From: Molanna angustata
Taxonomy: Eukaryota > Arthropoda > Insecta > Trichoptera > Molannidae
Reading direction: 5' to 3'
Assembly (NCBI GenBank): GCA_963576475.1
Contig: OY754990.1
Location: 4,679,756-4,743,755, forward strand
Length of the DNA stretch: 64,000 nt
Positions within the stretch are counted from its first letter, which is position 1. Each line of letters opens with the position of its first letter. The notes under the pieces were generated by a model that was given only the letters and a program-made list of their open reading frames with translations, did no database searches and was not told the origin of the DNA. The position numbers and the translations under genes are program-made. This document shows, one piece after another, positions 45,203 to 55,375 of this stretch.

Positions 45203-47287
45203 TCACTCCAGCATTTCGTCCACAGAATAAAAAGATTTATCAACGAGGTACGTCTTCACTGCTCCTCGAAATTTATCAACATTCAGAGACTTGATTCCTT
45301 CCGGCAGCTTGTTGAATAGACGCACACTGAGACAAATAAAGCTTTTAGATAATTTTGCTAATCTGTGCTCCACGGGTCGGATACTTCCCTTTGAGCGAGT
45401 GTTATAATCGTGATATTCCGAGTTCAGAGGGGTGTTGGGCATGTTTTTGCGTGCATATAGTAGGCATTCATAAATATACATGCCAGGAAGTGTGAGTATG
45501 TCTAATTCTTTAAAATAATCTTTGCACGACTCCCTTGACCCCATGCTTTTCAATGCTCTAATTGCACGTTTCTGAAGTATAAAAATTCGGCTCCAATCAG
45601 CCCCTCTGCCCCAGAATAAAATTCCATATGACATAATACTCTGGAAGTAAGCAAAGTATACAGATCTAGCTGCCACTTCGCCACAAGTTTCCTTAATTTT
45701 TTTTATCGCATAAATTGCTGAGCACAGCTTCTTAGATATTGTCTCAATGTGAGGTGTCCACTGCAACTTTGCGTCAAGTATGACTCCGAGGAATTTTATG
45801 TTGTCTGCCACTACCAGATTTCGTTGGGAAAGGCCAGACATAACTGAATCATTTTCAACGTGTCTTTTCAAGGAGAAGTGAATTGCACCCGTTTTTGTCA
45901 CATTTAACGCGAGTCCGTTATCTCCGAACCACTCACCCATCCCATCTAGTATCTCTAAAGCATTGCCAAGGGTAGTTTCCTTGTTTTTGCGTTCCTTTAG
46001 TACTATAGATGTATCATCAGCAAACATTATTATTGCCTGGTCTTTAGAGATACAGTTTGGTAGGTCATTTATATATATTAGGAATAGTACTGGCCCTAGT
46101 ATGGACCCCTGCGGAACCCCACGATTTACTAGAGCTCCGTTGGACCTAGCACCATCAATCTCAGTTACTTGTTGACGGTTTTCGAGGTACGATTTAAAAA
46201 ATCTATTTTCATTATTGCATATTCCGTAGTAATTGAGTTTATTGACAAGGATGTCATGGTTAACGCAGTCGAAAGCCTTGGAAAGATCGCAGAATATTCC
46301 ATAAGCATCCGACCTATTATCCAGTGACTCAAGGACCGTTTGAACGAGAGATGCTACACCATATGATGTGCTCTTGCCCCTTTGAAAACCAAATTGTTGG
46401 GGGTGTAGTATATTATTTTCAACTAAATAGTGGGTGAGCTGCTCGGCGACAATCCTCTCGAATATTTTGCTTAATACAGGCAGTATTGAGATCGGCCTAT
46501 AGTTACTGGGGTCTGCTCTGTCACCCTTCTTGTATAATGGAATAGCTCTTGACATTTTAAGTTTTTCCGGAAATACACCTTGTACCAGACATTGGTTGAT
46601 AATGTTGGTGATGCAGGGGGCAAGTCCGTTAATAATTAATTTTAAGAAATGTGTGGACATATGCCATAGATCGTTTGAATTCTTTGTCTTAATTTTTTTA
46701 CATAATTTTATTATTTCCCATTCTGTGACATTTCTAAAATTAAAAATACAATTGGGTTTACGCGATGGAACCAAGTGTTTCATTGCTTTTTCTATTGATG
46801 TGTTATGGGTAATTGAAGAAGCTATATTTACAAAGAAATCATTGAAGTGGTTGGCAGTTTTCAATTTATTAAATTCATCGTCGTTATAGTCGTTAGATTC
46901 TTTATTTCTACCAGTTTCATGTTTTATTACATCCCATGTGGTTTTAATGGGATTTTTGGAATTTCTTATTTTATCTGCTAAATATTTTTTCTTAGCTTCA
47001 CTACAGACCTTTCTGAACACTGCACTGTAAGTCCTAATATTATTTTTCATAGCCTCAGAGTTGTCAAATGTTTTCCTGCTATACAATTCAAACATTTTTT
47101 TTCTAGATATTACAATACCAGGAGTTGCCCAGTTATCAAATGACTTGTGGTCCTTTTTAATTTTTATTTGTTTGATTGGAAAATGACTATTAGTTTCTAG
47201 TACTAGGGTTTTAAATAGTTCATTAAATTGAGTGTTTGCACAACAACTCGAAGGCATACATGTGTTCGGAAAGGAATAAAATGGCAT
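45203..47287 (-). CDS. LINE reverse transcriptase, intact 694-codon ORF
   Basis: Non-LTR retrotransposon protein of the CR1/jockey superfamily, which copies its RNA into DNA at a nicked target. Landmarks: NYRPISILP (263-271), QFGFQRGKST (298-307), DLSKAFDCVNH (catalytic Asp334), GVPQGSILGPVLFLIYIN (390-407), FADD (catalytic Asp424-425), VTKTGAIHF, KFLGVILD (498-505), then YGILFWG (554-560) and the thumb/C-terminal region ending DKSFYSVDEMLE. No stop or frameshift, so probably a young insertion. The apurinic endonuclease domain is absent: the frame continues only to a stop at about 47306 upstream of the first Met, so the element is 5'-truncated and cannot nick DNA itself. The Met chosen is merely the first in the frame. 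Exact clade (Daphne, Kiri, Crack or Rex1-like) is not settled by eye. Confidence 0.93.
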   Translation of the reverse strand: MPFYSFPNTCMPSSCCANTQFNELFKTLVLETNSHFPIKQIKIKKDHKSFDNWATPGIVISRKKMFELYSRKTFDNSEAMKNNIRTYSAVFRKVCSEAKKKYLADKIRNSKNPIKTTWDVIKHETGRNKESNDYNDDEFNKLKTANHFNDFFVNIASSITHNTSIEKAMKHLVPSRKPNCIFNFRNVTEWEIIKLCKKIKTKNSNDLWHMSTHFLKLIINGLAPCITNIINQCLVQGVFPEKLKMSRAIPLYKKGDRADPSNYRPISILPVLSKIFERIVAEQLTHYLVENNILHPQQFGFQRGKSTSYGVASLVQTVLESLDNRSDAYGIFCDLSKAFDCVNHDILVNKLNYYGICNNENRFFKSYLENRQQVTEIDGARSNGALVNRGVPQGSILGPVLFLIYINDLPNCISKDQAIIMFADDTSIVLKERKNKETTLGNALEILDGMGEWFGDNGLALNVTKTGAIHFSLKRHVENDSVMSGLSQRNLVVADNIKFLGVILDAKLQWTPHIETISKKLCSAIYAIKKIKETCGEVAARSVYFAYFQSIMSYGILFWGRGADWSRIFILQKRAIRALKSMGSRESCKDYFKELDILTLPGMYIYECLLYARKNMPNTPLNSEYHDYNTRSKGSIRPVEHRLAKLSKSFICLSVRLFNKLPEGIKSLNVDKFRGAVKTYLVDKSFYSVDEMLE

Positions 47288-47309
47288 TGAAGAATTATCA
47301 AGTATTCAT

Positions 47310-47844
47310 AATAAAATATTTAAATTAAAAATAGTTTAACAAACTCATTTCATTAAAATGCTGAATATTTTCCAAACAAAATTTGAATACTTTATAGAAT
47401 GACTTGTTAGTGAGGAGTTTAGCGCTGGTCACAACCCACTCGCTTATTAATTATGTACATATTTTTTTATTAATTAACTCCGGCACAGGTTTTTTTGCAT
47501 AGTTACAGACATTTTTTAATATACTTATGTAATTGCAGATGCAATTCCTGTAAATCTTACTCCATTGGACTGGAATCACTAGTTCACTCATTAATATTTT
47601 CTCAATCAGTTCTTCGATCTTTCACACTTTCAATATGTCCAAATCGTCTTGAAGTGTTCATCTTATTTATGTCGTGGTGTGAATTTGTTCTGGAATATAC
47701 GCTACATTGAGAATTGTGGTTAGTTGAAGTTTATTATCTCACTGGGATTCGAACTCTCGTTCCTTTGTTACAAGCCTGCCATAAATTCTAATCAACAACA
47801 GGGCTACTACAACAGTTCAATAAATATATTTTATAAATTCATAC
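47310..47844. other. AT-rich spacer, no gene
   Basis: No feature recognised apart from a short T-rich stretch. Frames here are short. Confidence 0.35.
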
Positions 47845-48243
47845 ACACACACCATCACGCCATTCCCTCGCGGGGTACGCAGAGGCCACTTATTTCTCCT
47901 CGTCGACATTCATATTATGGTCGTCTGTTGTTCACGCTTCTGACATTTCCGTCTTTCAAAATAATGTTCACATGGACGTGCCATCCCTTCCTTGGGCGGC
48001 CCCGACCTCTCATTCCATTCCTGTCCGCAATGTATATTTTCATCGTCAGGCGTTCCTCATTCATTCTCCCCATGTGGCCAAACCATCTCAATGTGTTCAC
48101 TTTCATTCTATTAATAACATCTTTCTTTATCCTACATTCTTTCCTAATGTCCTCATTTCTGACCCTGTCATACATCGTTCTATTACAGATTCTTCTTAGC
48201 GATCTCATTTCAACTGAATTTATTTTGCTTTCGTGCATTCATC
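47845..48243 (-). pseudogene. LINE-A 3' fragment, well preserved
   Basis: Minus ORF 47915-48238 (107 codons): SKINSVEMRSLRRICNRTMY, DRVRNEDIRKECRIKKDVIN, LRWFGHMGRMNEERLTMKIY, GMRGRGRPRKGWHVHVN. The last C-terminal residues and the 3' end (left, CCATCACGCCATTCCCTCGC) follow after a frame break. A Penelope-type element is inserted just right of it. Confidence 0.8.
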
Positions 48244-48256
48244 ATTTATCATTTAT

Positions 48257-48624
48257 AATTTTTCGGCTGCTAATACGTGAAGGAATTCCATTATCAATAT
48301 TATAAAATTACTTAAAAAAAATAAGTAAAAACACAATTTTTTAACTTTATTCCACTAATTTAAAGTGTTGACCGCTGACGCGTTTCGCTCAAAGAGCATC
48401 TACTGAATGGTACTTAGTGGACCATTTATTTATCATTCCTAGCAAATCTTTTTTTTTTGCTAGCAATGATTTTATGTATATAAATAAATGGTCCACTTAT
48501 TAAAAATTACCATTCAGTAGGTGCTCTTTGAGCGAAACGCGTCAGTGGTCAACACTTTAAATTAGTGGAATAAAGTTTAAAAATTGTGTTTTTACTCTTT
48601 TTTTTAAGTAATTTTATAATACCT
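48257..48624 (+). mobile_element. Penelope-type palindromic element with 13-bp TSD
   Basis: Flanked by ATTTATCATTTAT (48244-48256 and 48625-48637). About 45 bp of single-copy extension with GAAGGAATTCCATTATCAAT precedes two inverted arms (about 150 bp) around a centre near 48440-48480 (GCTAGCAATGATTT region). In each arm sense strand: GTGCTCTTTGAGCGAAACGC, GTCAGTGGTCAACACTTTAA. GCTC-TTT-GAGC, GAAAC and GCGTC match the minimal hammerhead layout; the CUGANGA box is not intact. No ORF. Confidence 0.75.
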
Positions 48625-48763
48625 ATTTATCATTTATCTTTATTTGAATTTCAATTTTTAATACCTACTATGAAGATCTGTCTCTTCGATCTAATTATCG
48701 TTTCACACTCATTATATTTTCAAAATTTGCAAATTTGTATATCTAATACTCGCATAGACCCTA

Positions 48764-49975
48764 TTTTCATTTTCCTTTGAGAGATGTGATCCTTTATATT
48801 CGACTCCCAGTATCTTGGCACTTATATTAGACAGATTTACTGTTTCTAGACCATATTATATAGCACTTTCATTTTCCATTGAGAGAAGTGATCCTTTATA
48901 TTCGACTCCCAGTATCTTGGCACTTATATTAGACAGATTTACTGTTTCTAGACCATATTATATAGCACTTTCATTTTCCATTGAGAGAAGTGATCCTTTA
49001 TATTCGACTCCCAGTATCTTGGCACTTATATTAGACAGATTTACTGTTTCTAGACCATATTATATAGCACTTTCATTTTCCATTGAGAGAAGTGATCCTT
49101 TATGAGCGGTGATAGCCCAGCGGTAAGGTCGTCGCTTCACATGTGTGAGGTCGACGGTTCGAATCCGGGCGGGGCCCGCACCTCTGGATTTTTAAAAAAT
49201 CTATGTGCGGATTTATATCACTTGCTATGTGTAGCCATGATCCAATTTGTCTGGTTCCCATTTCTAAAGGTTACGAAGGTCAGATGGCAGTCGCTTCAAT
49301 GTAATAACCAGACTCGCCAATTCCAGGATCATGGTCAAAGCGTACCCCGATAGAAACGGGACAAAAGCGCTAAGGAGAAAGAAGAAGTGATCCTTTATAT
49401 TCGACTCCCAGTATCTTGGCACTTATATTAGACAGATTTACTGTTTCTAGACCATATTATATAGCACTTTCATTTTCCATTGAGAGAAGTGATCCTTTAT
49501 ATTCGACTCCCAGTATCTTGGCACTTACTTTAGACAGATTTACAATATTATGTAGTACCTTATGTAGCACTTTCCTTTTCCCTTGAAATAAGCGATCCTT
49601 TATATTTGACTTCCAGTTTCTTGGCACTTATTTTTGACAGATTTACTGTTTCTATGTCATATTATGTAGCACCTTGTGTAGCACTTTCCTTTTCCCCCGA
49701 AAGAAGCTATCCTTTAAATTTGACTCCCATTAATTTTCCCTTGAGAGAAGCTATCGTTTATTATTTACTTCCTGTTTCTTGGCATTTACTTTATACAGAG
49801 TTACTGTTTTTTGGCCATATTATGTAGAACTTTCCTTTTCCCTTGAGAGAAGCTGTCCTTTATATTTGACTTCCAGTTTCTTGGCACTTACTAGACAGAG
49901 TTACTGTTTTATACATCACCTTATGTAGCACTTTCCTTCTCCCTTGAGAGATGCGATCCTTTATATTATTTTGGT
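48764..49975 (+). repeat. 102-bp minisatellite, split by a SINE
   Basis: TGATCCTTTA recurs at exact 102-bp steps (48787, 48889, 48991, 49093), then after the SINE from 49388 on, with units becoming diverged and shortened up to about 49975. Unit blocks: TTCGACTCCCAGTATCTTGG, CACTTATATTAGACAGATTT, ACTGTTTCTAGACCATATTA. About ten or eleven units in all. The first four units are almost identical (recent amplification); the right side is old. Confidence 0.92.
49104..49382 (+). mobile_element. tRNA-derived SINE with 16-bp TSD
   Basis: Head GAGCGGTGATAGCCCAGCGG (A box TAGCCCAGCGGTAAGG) and GGTTCGAATCC (B box) about 45 bp apart, then a non-tRNA body with GTCTGGTTCCCATTTC and CAATTCCAGGATCATGGTC, and a tail GGAGAAAGAAGAAG. 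Flanked by AGAAGTGATCCTTTAT on both sides (49088-49103 and 49383-49398), which is minisatellite unit sequence. 279 bp and complete, the best SINE in the window. Confidence 0.92.
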
Positions 49976-50505
49976 TCTTTGTGCTCTCAACCCTAACTCC
50001 TCTGTGCGTCTCTTCACATTAGCGACACGATTACATATTATATTGCTTTTCTGCGAAGAACGATTGCTTTTCTCGATTTACAACCCAGCATTTTGAACGG
50101 CAGTTATAACAAATTTAAATAAACACCATAGTTAAATACACGGCGTGATGGTATGTATGCATAATCGTTTGACTTCTTGGCTGAAGTCCTGGTCTCGAAA
50201 CCCAGCGCAACGGCCGTATCGTCTAAATTTCTCGAAATTCAGATGGTATTTAATAAAAGTTCCAAAAAGGAAAAGGATTCTTTAAAAAAAAGGTTCCAAA
50301 AGGATTATTCACATTTAATGTAAAATGAACATATTCTTACTATGCCGTATTGTGTATTTGTGTTTGCAATGCTCTTTAAGTAACACATAAAAAATATTTG
50401 ATTTGATTAGGGAACCATGTGATTCATATTAATTACACCAACATATTTAACTAGTCTCTTTCTATGGCTATGAAATAAAAATCGCGTCATAGATTGTATT
50501 TATGA
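49976..50505. other. Spacer with LINE-A tail scrap
   Basis: GGCGTGATGGTATGTATGC at 50143-50161 is the last 20 bases of LINE-A with its tail, apparently a minimal insertion or relic. No other feature. Confidence 0.4.
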
Positions 50506-50509
50506 CAGG

Positions 50510-50718
50510 TATTATGGCGAACATTGGGACCTGGTTGATCTGTTTTGTGTGAGCCCATATGTTTGTTGAGGTAATGATTGTGAATGCAGAAAGTATAAAT
50601 TGTAAACTGCTAGCCCTAGAACAGGATTTCCTAGTTGGGCAGCAGTAATCTACTTATGTATTGTTGTCATTATAAATATGGTGTGATAAATAAATAAATA
50701 AAATAAATAAAAATAAAG
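50510..50718 (+). repeat. Repeat family R1, copy 2 with A-rich tail
   Basis: GGGACCTGGTTGATCTGTTT, AAACTGCTAGCCCTAGAACA, GATTTCCTAGTTGGGCAGCA, then ATAAATAAATAAATAAAATA. Shares these with 1165-1420. The tail supports a retroposed 3' end. Confidence 0.6.
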
Positions 50719-50762
50719 AGAATATTAGAATTTATGTATGTGTACATCTTTACCAAAAAGTA

Positions 50763-50960
50763 CTTGTTGACCACTGACGCGTTTCACTCAAAGATCATCT
50801 ACATAATGGTGATGCTCTTTGAGCGAAACGCGTCAGTGGTCAATACTTTAAATTAGTGGAAAAAAGTTAAAAAATTGTGTTTTGACTTATTTTTAAGTAA
50901 TTTTATATAATTGATTATGGAATTCCATCAAGAATTAGCAGTCAAAAAAATTTAAATAAC
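50763..50960 (-). mobile_element. Penelope-type element, unequal arms
   Basis: Short left arm (GACCACTGACGCGTTTCACT) and longer right arm (TGATGCTCTTTGAGCGAAAC, GCGTCAGTGGTCAATACTTT), then the extension on the right (GGAATTCCATCAAGAATTAG). Same family as 48257-48624, in opposite orientation. Duplication not found. Confidence 0.65.
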
Positions 50961-51009
50961 TAATAATATATGCTATGATATATTATTATTTATGCTATTT
51001 GAAATACCT

Positions 51010-51440
51010 AAATGATAATATATGCAGTGACAACATACGGCCTTGAAACTATGTCACTTACTGCCAGAAGTCTCCACAAACTTAAGTGTACTCAACGAGC
51101 AATGGAAAGACAAATGTTGGGCGTAATATCCTTGAGAGACCGAATAAGAACTGAGGAAATAAGACGTCGGTCAAAAGACAGACATTGCAGAAAGAGTGGG
51201 AAGGCTTAATGGCAATAGGCAGGTCATGTGGCAAGACAGAGGGATAATAGATGGACCCCCAGAATTCTGAATTGGAGACCCTATCATAATACAAGAAGTG
51301 TAGGGAGACCACAGAGGAGATGCACTGACGATATTGTCCAACTGGTGGGACATGGGTGGAAGCAGAGTACCCAGGATAGAGAGAAACGGAAAACCCAAGA
51401 AGAGAACTATATCCAGCAGTGGAGTGAAAGTGGCTGAAAA
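51010..51440 (+). pseudogene. LINE C-terminal fragment
   Basis: Plus frames: TTYGLETMSLTARSLHKLKC, QRAMERQMLGVISLRDRIRT, EEIRRRS, then after breaks AGHVARQRDNRWTPRILNWR, SVGRPQRRCTDDIVQLVGHG. Typical R1/RTE-like C-terminal text (YGxET, MLGxSLxDRIR, W-rich). Related scrap at 34680-34900 (minus). Confidence 0.7.
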
Positions 51441-51599
51441 TAAGATATGCTATTGAGAGAATTGAAGTATACCTGTCTTGTTTTATCGCATTCAAAGTCA
51501 CTGTCCGCACTCTTCTTGACAACTTCCGTAGATTTGTTGATTAGTTTATATCTAATTACAATTTTACAATTATTATTTTTTTTTTCCACACAGATGGAA

Positions 51600-51645
51600 A
51601 TTTTACTGCCTCGCTAGACATAGTCTATTCTGAGGCAGTACTAGT
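51600..51645. repeat. Stem-loop repeat
   Basis: TTTACTGCCTCGCTAGACAT, AGTCTATTCTGAGGCAGTAC: a TACTGCCTC/GAGGCAGTA stem with an inner CTAGaCataGTCTA-like region. Variants at 9189, 13385 and 28008 keep CACTAGG and CCTGTTC/CCTATTC, so a conserved stem-loop in a dispersed element is likely. Confidence 0.55.
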
Positions 51646-51719
51646 TTTGAATTGCTATGGCTACTCTGCCATCATATGATTTGTTTTCTTTTTTTTTTTT
51701 TACTTAATCCATTCACTTA

Positions 51720-52150
51720 GAACATCGACAACCAGGATAAAAAAAAACTCTACAACCTCTAAGAGTACCGAGGCAGATCCTTCTCTTCAAATCTGCTTCA
51801 GCCAACAAGTAACGAGGTCTTCGACGTTTTTCCCATCATGCGATATTTTTTGTTCAATATCCATCATTATTTTGTATCATAAAGTCTTGGTGCCAAAATT
51901 TATATTGACGCTGTGCATATGTCGTTCTTGTCGGTTTTAGCTTATGTCTGTTTCTATTGCCATGTATCAGTATATAGTTCGGTTGGAACTCAGCAGTGTT
52001 TTTATGCAAATGAGACAGTATCAGTCTCATATAGAGCTGTTTAAAATCCAAAAATCCACTGTCTATATATATTTGTTCTGTGGGGTATCTTTTAGGTCTT
52101 CTGTGCATTACCTTTATTATTGATTTTTGTGTTCTTTCAATCGGAGCAAG
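51720..52150 (-). pseudogene. CR1/jockey-superfamily LINE C-terminus
   Basis: Minus ORF 51854-52108: RRPKRYPTEQIYIDSGFLDF, KQLYMRLILSHLHKNTAEFQ, then RTTYAQRQYKFWHQDF. RYP and LDFKQLY match the landmarks at 33341-33679 but are a different family. Confidence 0.65.
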
Positions 52151-52194
52151 TTGCGTTTTTGATTAATTGTATGATTTATTTTATTAGTACCTAT

Positions 52195-52250
52195 TAAAAC
52201 TGAATATGTCCTTGATGCTTGTGCTATAGATGAACGAAATCTTATAGTGT
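52195..52250 (-). mobile_element. SINE-T body scrap
   Basis: AATATGTCCTTGATGCTTGT and GCTATAGATGAACGAAATCT match the body of the SINE at 53370-53530. Head absent. Confidence 0.5.
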
Positions 52251-52539
52251 TGTAACTTGTGTAGTCTTATTTTATCAAATATTCATCTCGCCATACTTAT
52301 ACCTACCATTCTATTTCTGTAACAATATGGTTGCTACACCTACCACAATTCTTAAATATATCCAGATGTTTTTGTGTATTGTCTTAATAATAGGTACGTT
52401 TATAGATCGTCGAACTCCCCAATGTCGATGAGTCACTCATTTTGTGGAAAATAATGGAATAGATCCGCTGAGCGTACATCACTAGCGATTCCAGATCACA
52501 AAGCCGCTTTCTTCAGATGCTTTAATCAAAGTTACTTTG

Positions 52540-52652
52540 CCATCACGCCATTCCCCTATTCGGGGTAGTCAGAGAGAATCGAACGCCAGACTCCTCTCTC
52601 TCTTGACATAAATTTCTCGCTTCATTCACGCCCGTGCATCGTCTCATACAGA
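52540..52652 (-). pseudogene. LINE-A fragment, 3' side
   Basis: CCATCACGCCATTCCCCTAT, GAGAGAATCGAACGCCA and CATCGTCTCATACAGAC match the LINE-A 3' end. It is interrupted at about 52652 and resumes at about 53027. Confidence 0.65.
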
Positions 52653-53026
52653 CTTTTATTATTACTTACTTTCTTCCGATGGCCATACAACTCAAAGCTA
52701 TTGTTTAGGAGGCTAAAGCTTAAGCTTTAGCCTCCTGAACAATAGCTTTCCATGCCTTCCTGTCAGCTGCAGTGGACTCTCATTCATCACAAGCATTCAG
52801 CACGTTCAGATCTCGGGTAACATTGTCTATCAATTTCTGCCTTGGTCTTCCCAGAGGTCTCTTGCCCACATGGCTATTTTGCAGACTACATTTTGTGGCT
52901 CTTTCTTCCCGCGATCTGACAACATGTCCAATCCAAGCTAATCTTCTGGACCTGATTTCGCTGGTGATTAAAGGTTGTCCACGATGTTGATGCACGAATT
53001 TTAATTTATTATTCTTACGTGTATAG
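52653..53026 (-). pseudogene. Second LINE nested in LINE-A
   Basis: Minus ORF 52780-53040 reads YTRKNNKLKFVHQHRGQPLI, RSRRLAWIGHVVRSREERAT, GKRPLGRPRQKLIDNVTRDL: an R1/RTE-like C-terminus of another family. At its 3' side lies a snap-back palindrome (52697-52747). The LINE-A text continues on both sides. Confidence 0.7.
52697..52747. repeat. Palindrome at LINE 3' side
   Basis: AGCTATTGTTTAGGAGGCTA plus AAGCT is followed by AAGCTTTAGCCTCCTGAACA and ATAGCT: 25-bp arms with one mismatch and no loop. Possibly made by self-primed copying. Confidence 0.85.
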
Positions 53027-53235
53027 TCTTCGTCCTTCAAAATTCCATTTATGTGATCATGCCAACTTTTCCTCGGCCGACCTCTACTTTTCGTTCATCT
53101 TTTATCAGCCTCATATACTTTTTTTCTCAGACGGTCATAGCTCATTCTTTCTATGTGGCTAAACCACATTGGGCATTTATTTTCATCTTACTTACGATAT
53201 CTCTTTCAATCTTCTATAAGAAAAATTTGTTTTAA
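53027..53235 (-). pseudogene. LINE-A fragment, 5' side of nested insertion
   Basis: CGTCCTTCAAAATTCCATTT, ATGTGATCATGCCAACTTTT, CTCAGACGGTCATAGCTCAT, TTCTATGTGGCTAAACCACA: LINE-A text in order. At 53177-53190 (TTATTTTCATCTTAC) it preserves an empty site corresponding to the hAT insertion at 61721. Confidence 0.75.
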
Positions 53236-53369
53236 ATACCTTCGTGTCCTTAGAAACGGATTATAGAGTCGAAGCATTATTCTATGCCGATGTCTCTCAC
53301 AGCAAGACTGATAATATTGATCTGCTGAACGTCCCAATTCAAAGAAATACTATCTTTAACGTATTTTTT

Positions 53370-53530
53370 TTAAAGAATGAATATGTCCTTGTAACAAGTA
53401 TATATACATCCTCATACAAGCAGTAATGCTTGTGCTATAGGTGAACGAAATTGGTCGTGGCAGGATTCGAACTCGCGACCACTGGATTACTAACCCAGTG
53501 CGCTAACCCATCTGCCACCACCCATCTAAT
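53370..53530 (-). mobile_element. SINE-T copy (tRNA-Thr-like head)
   Basis: Minus strand: head GGTGGTGGCAGATGGGTTAG with anticodon-like loop TTAGTAA (AGT), GAGTTCGAATCCTGCC (B box), then body CCAATTTCGTTCACCTATAG, CACAAGCATTACTGCTTGTA. Six of seven acceptor pairs still form, so the head is close to tRNA-Thr, but body and copy number (36540, 24035, 52195) show it is a SINE. It abuts the (AT)n tract. Confidence 0.75.
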
Positions 53531-53575
53531 AATCCATTTTTATAAGTTTATTTTATGTATATATTTTTATAAGTT

Positions 53576-54480
<905 letters not shown>

Positions 54481-54484
54481 CTCG

Positions 54485-54736
54485 TATTATGAAACAAAAT
54501 TAATAGATATATTCCCAATGTAACACTGGGACGTCACTAGCGCAATACAGAGCAAATTCATCCACTGACTACAATTGCGTTAAAGTGGAGGTAAGATAGG
54601 TAAAGTTGTCGAAAAACATCTCGAAAGATTACTTGGGCTGCGCAGAGTGCGAAATTGGGCTGTTTTCTTGGTTTGTTTTTACGCAATCCGTCCCTTTCTA
54701 CCCAGAAATATGTCAAGATATATTATTCCTATGTCC
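54485..54736. other. Spacer, no gene
   Basis: A 69-codon frame at 54606 has no family match and overlaps the MITE's left flank. Confidence 0.3.
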
Positions 54737-54745
54737 ACTTTATAT

Positions 54746-54973
54746 GGATAGCCTAATCTTCACACCATTTTTTTTAAACATAACCTACAAAAGTTTGGTA
54801 AAAATACCAATTTAATATCTAATTTATTTTAATATTTTACTTACTTTTTTTACTATGTAATGCAACTGGCTCACGCCATTCGCAATTATAACTACAAACA
54901 AACCTAACCAACTTATATTTACCATACTTTTGTAGGTTATGTTTACAAAAATGGTGTGTAGGCTAGGTTATCC
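54746..54973 (+). mobile_element. Mutator-like MITE with 9-bp TSD
   Basis: Exact 9-bp duplication ACTTTATAT (54737-54745; 54974-54982). Ends GGATAGCCTAATCTTCACAC and GTGTGTAGGCTAGGTTATCC are inverted, continuing imperfectly through AACATAACCTACAAAAGTTT and ACTTTTGTAGGTTATGTTT. 228 bp, no coding. A second, reverse-core copy starts at 63805. A 9-bp TSD suits Mutator-type elements. Confidence 0.9.
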
Positions 54974-54989
54974 ACTTTATATAAATATA

Positions 54990-55375
54990 AACTGTATAAT
55001 GTACTTGTGCTTATATTATATTTCTCTGCTGTGTCCCGTCATATATGATTCATGTTTCATAGAAACAAGCGCAAAAGCATAGATTATATTTATTCTGAAA
55101 ATATTTACTTTCACTATTTTTACGAGCGGAAGTTTGAAAATATTCCGAGATTCATCCCTAACAACATTTTCTATGGAATCACAATGTTGTATTATTTGTG
55201 GTATGCATCCGGTAAAACAATTTCGATATCTGATACAACTTCCGCTGACTATTTTCCAAACTGCATCCACATCTATCTACTTAAATTCATGTCATCTATG
55301 GAACAGGTTATAAATAGTGAATAACGGATACAATCCTCACATGATACTCGAAGGGAAATATTTTAAATATAGTTA
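54990..55375. other. No supported gene
   Basis: A 90-codon plus frame (55052-55324) and an overlapping minus frame are both open; neither resembles a known family. Possibly intron of the immunoglobulin gene. Confidence 0.3.

Noticed and set aside
45963..46889. Plus-strand ORFs of 70 and 119 codons
   Set aside because: Antisense to the intact reverse transcriptase frame.
45044..47309. TTCATA as a target duplication of the intact LINE
   Set aside because: Only six bases and ends are not independently fixed; kept as a remark and not a claim.
47724..48305. 193-codon plus ORF
   Set aside because: Antisense shadow of the LINE-A minus frame.
48815..49105. 96-codon ORF with repeating protein sequence
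   Set aside because: A by-product of the 102-bp array (102 is divisible by three).
53450..53527. tRNA-Thr gene on the minus strand
   Set aside because: Head resembles tRNA-Thr but has an acceptor mismatch and weak T stem, and is joined to a body that recurs at 24035, 36540 and 52195: a SINE.
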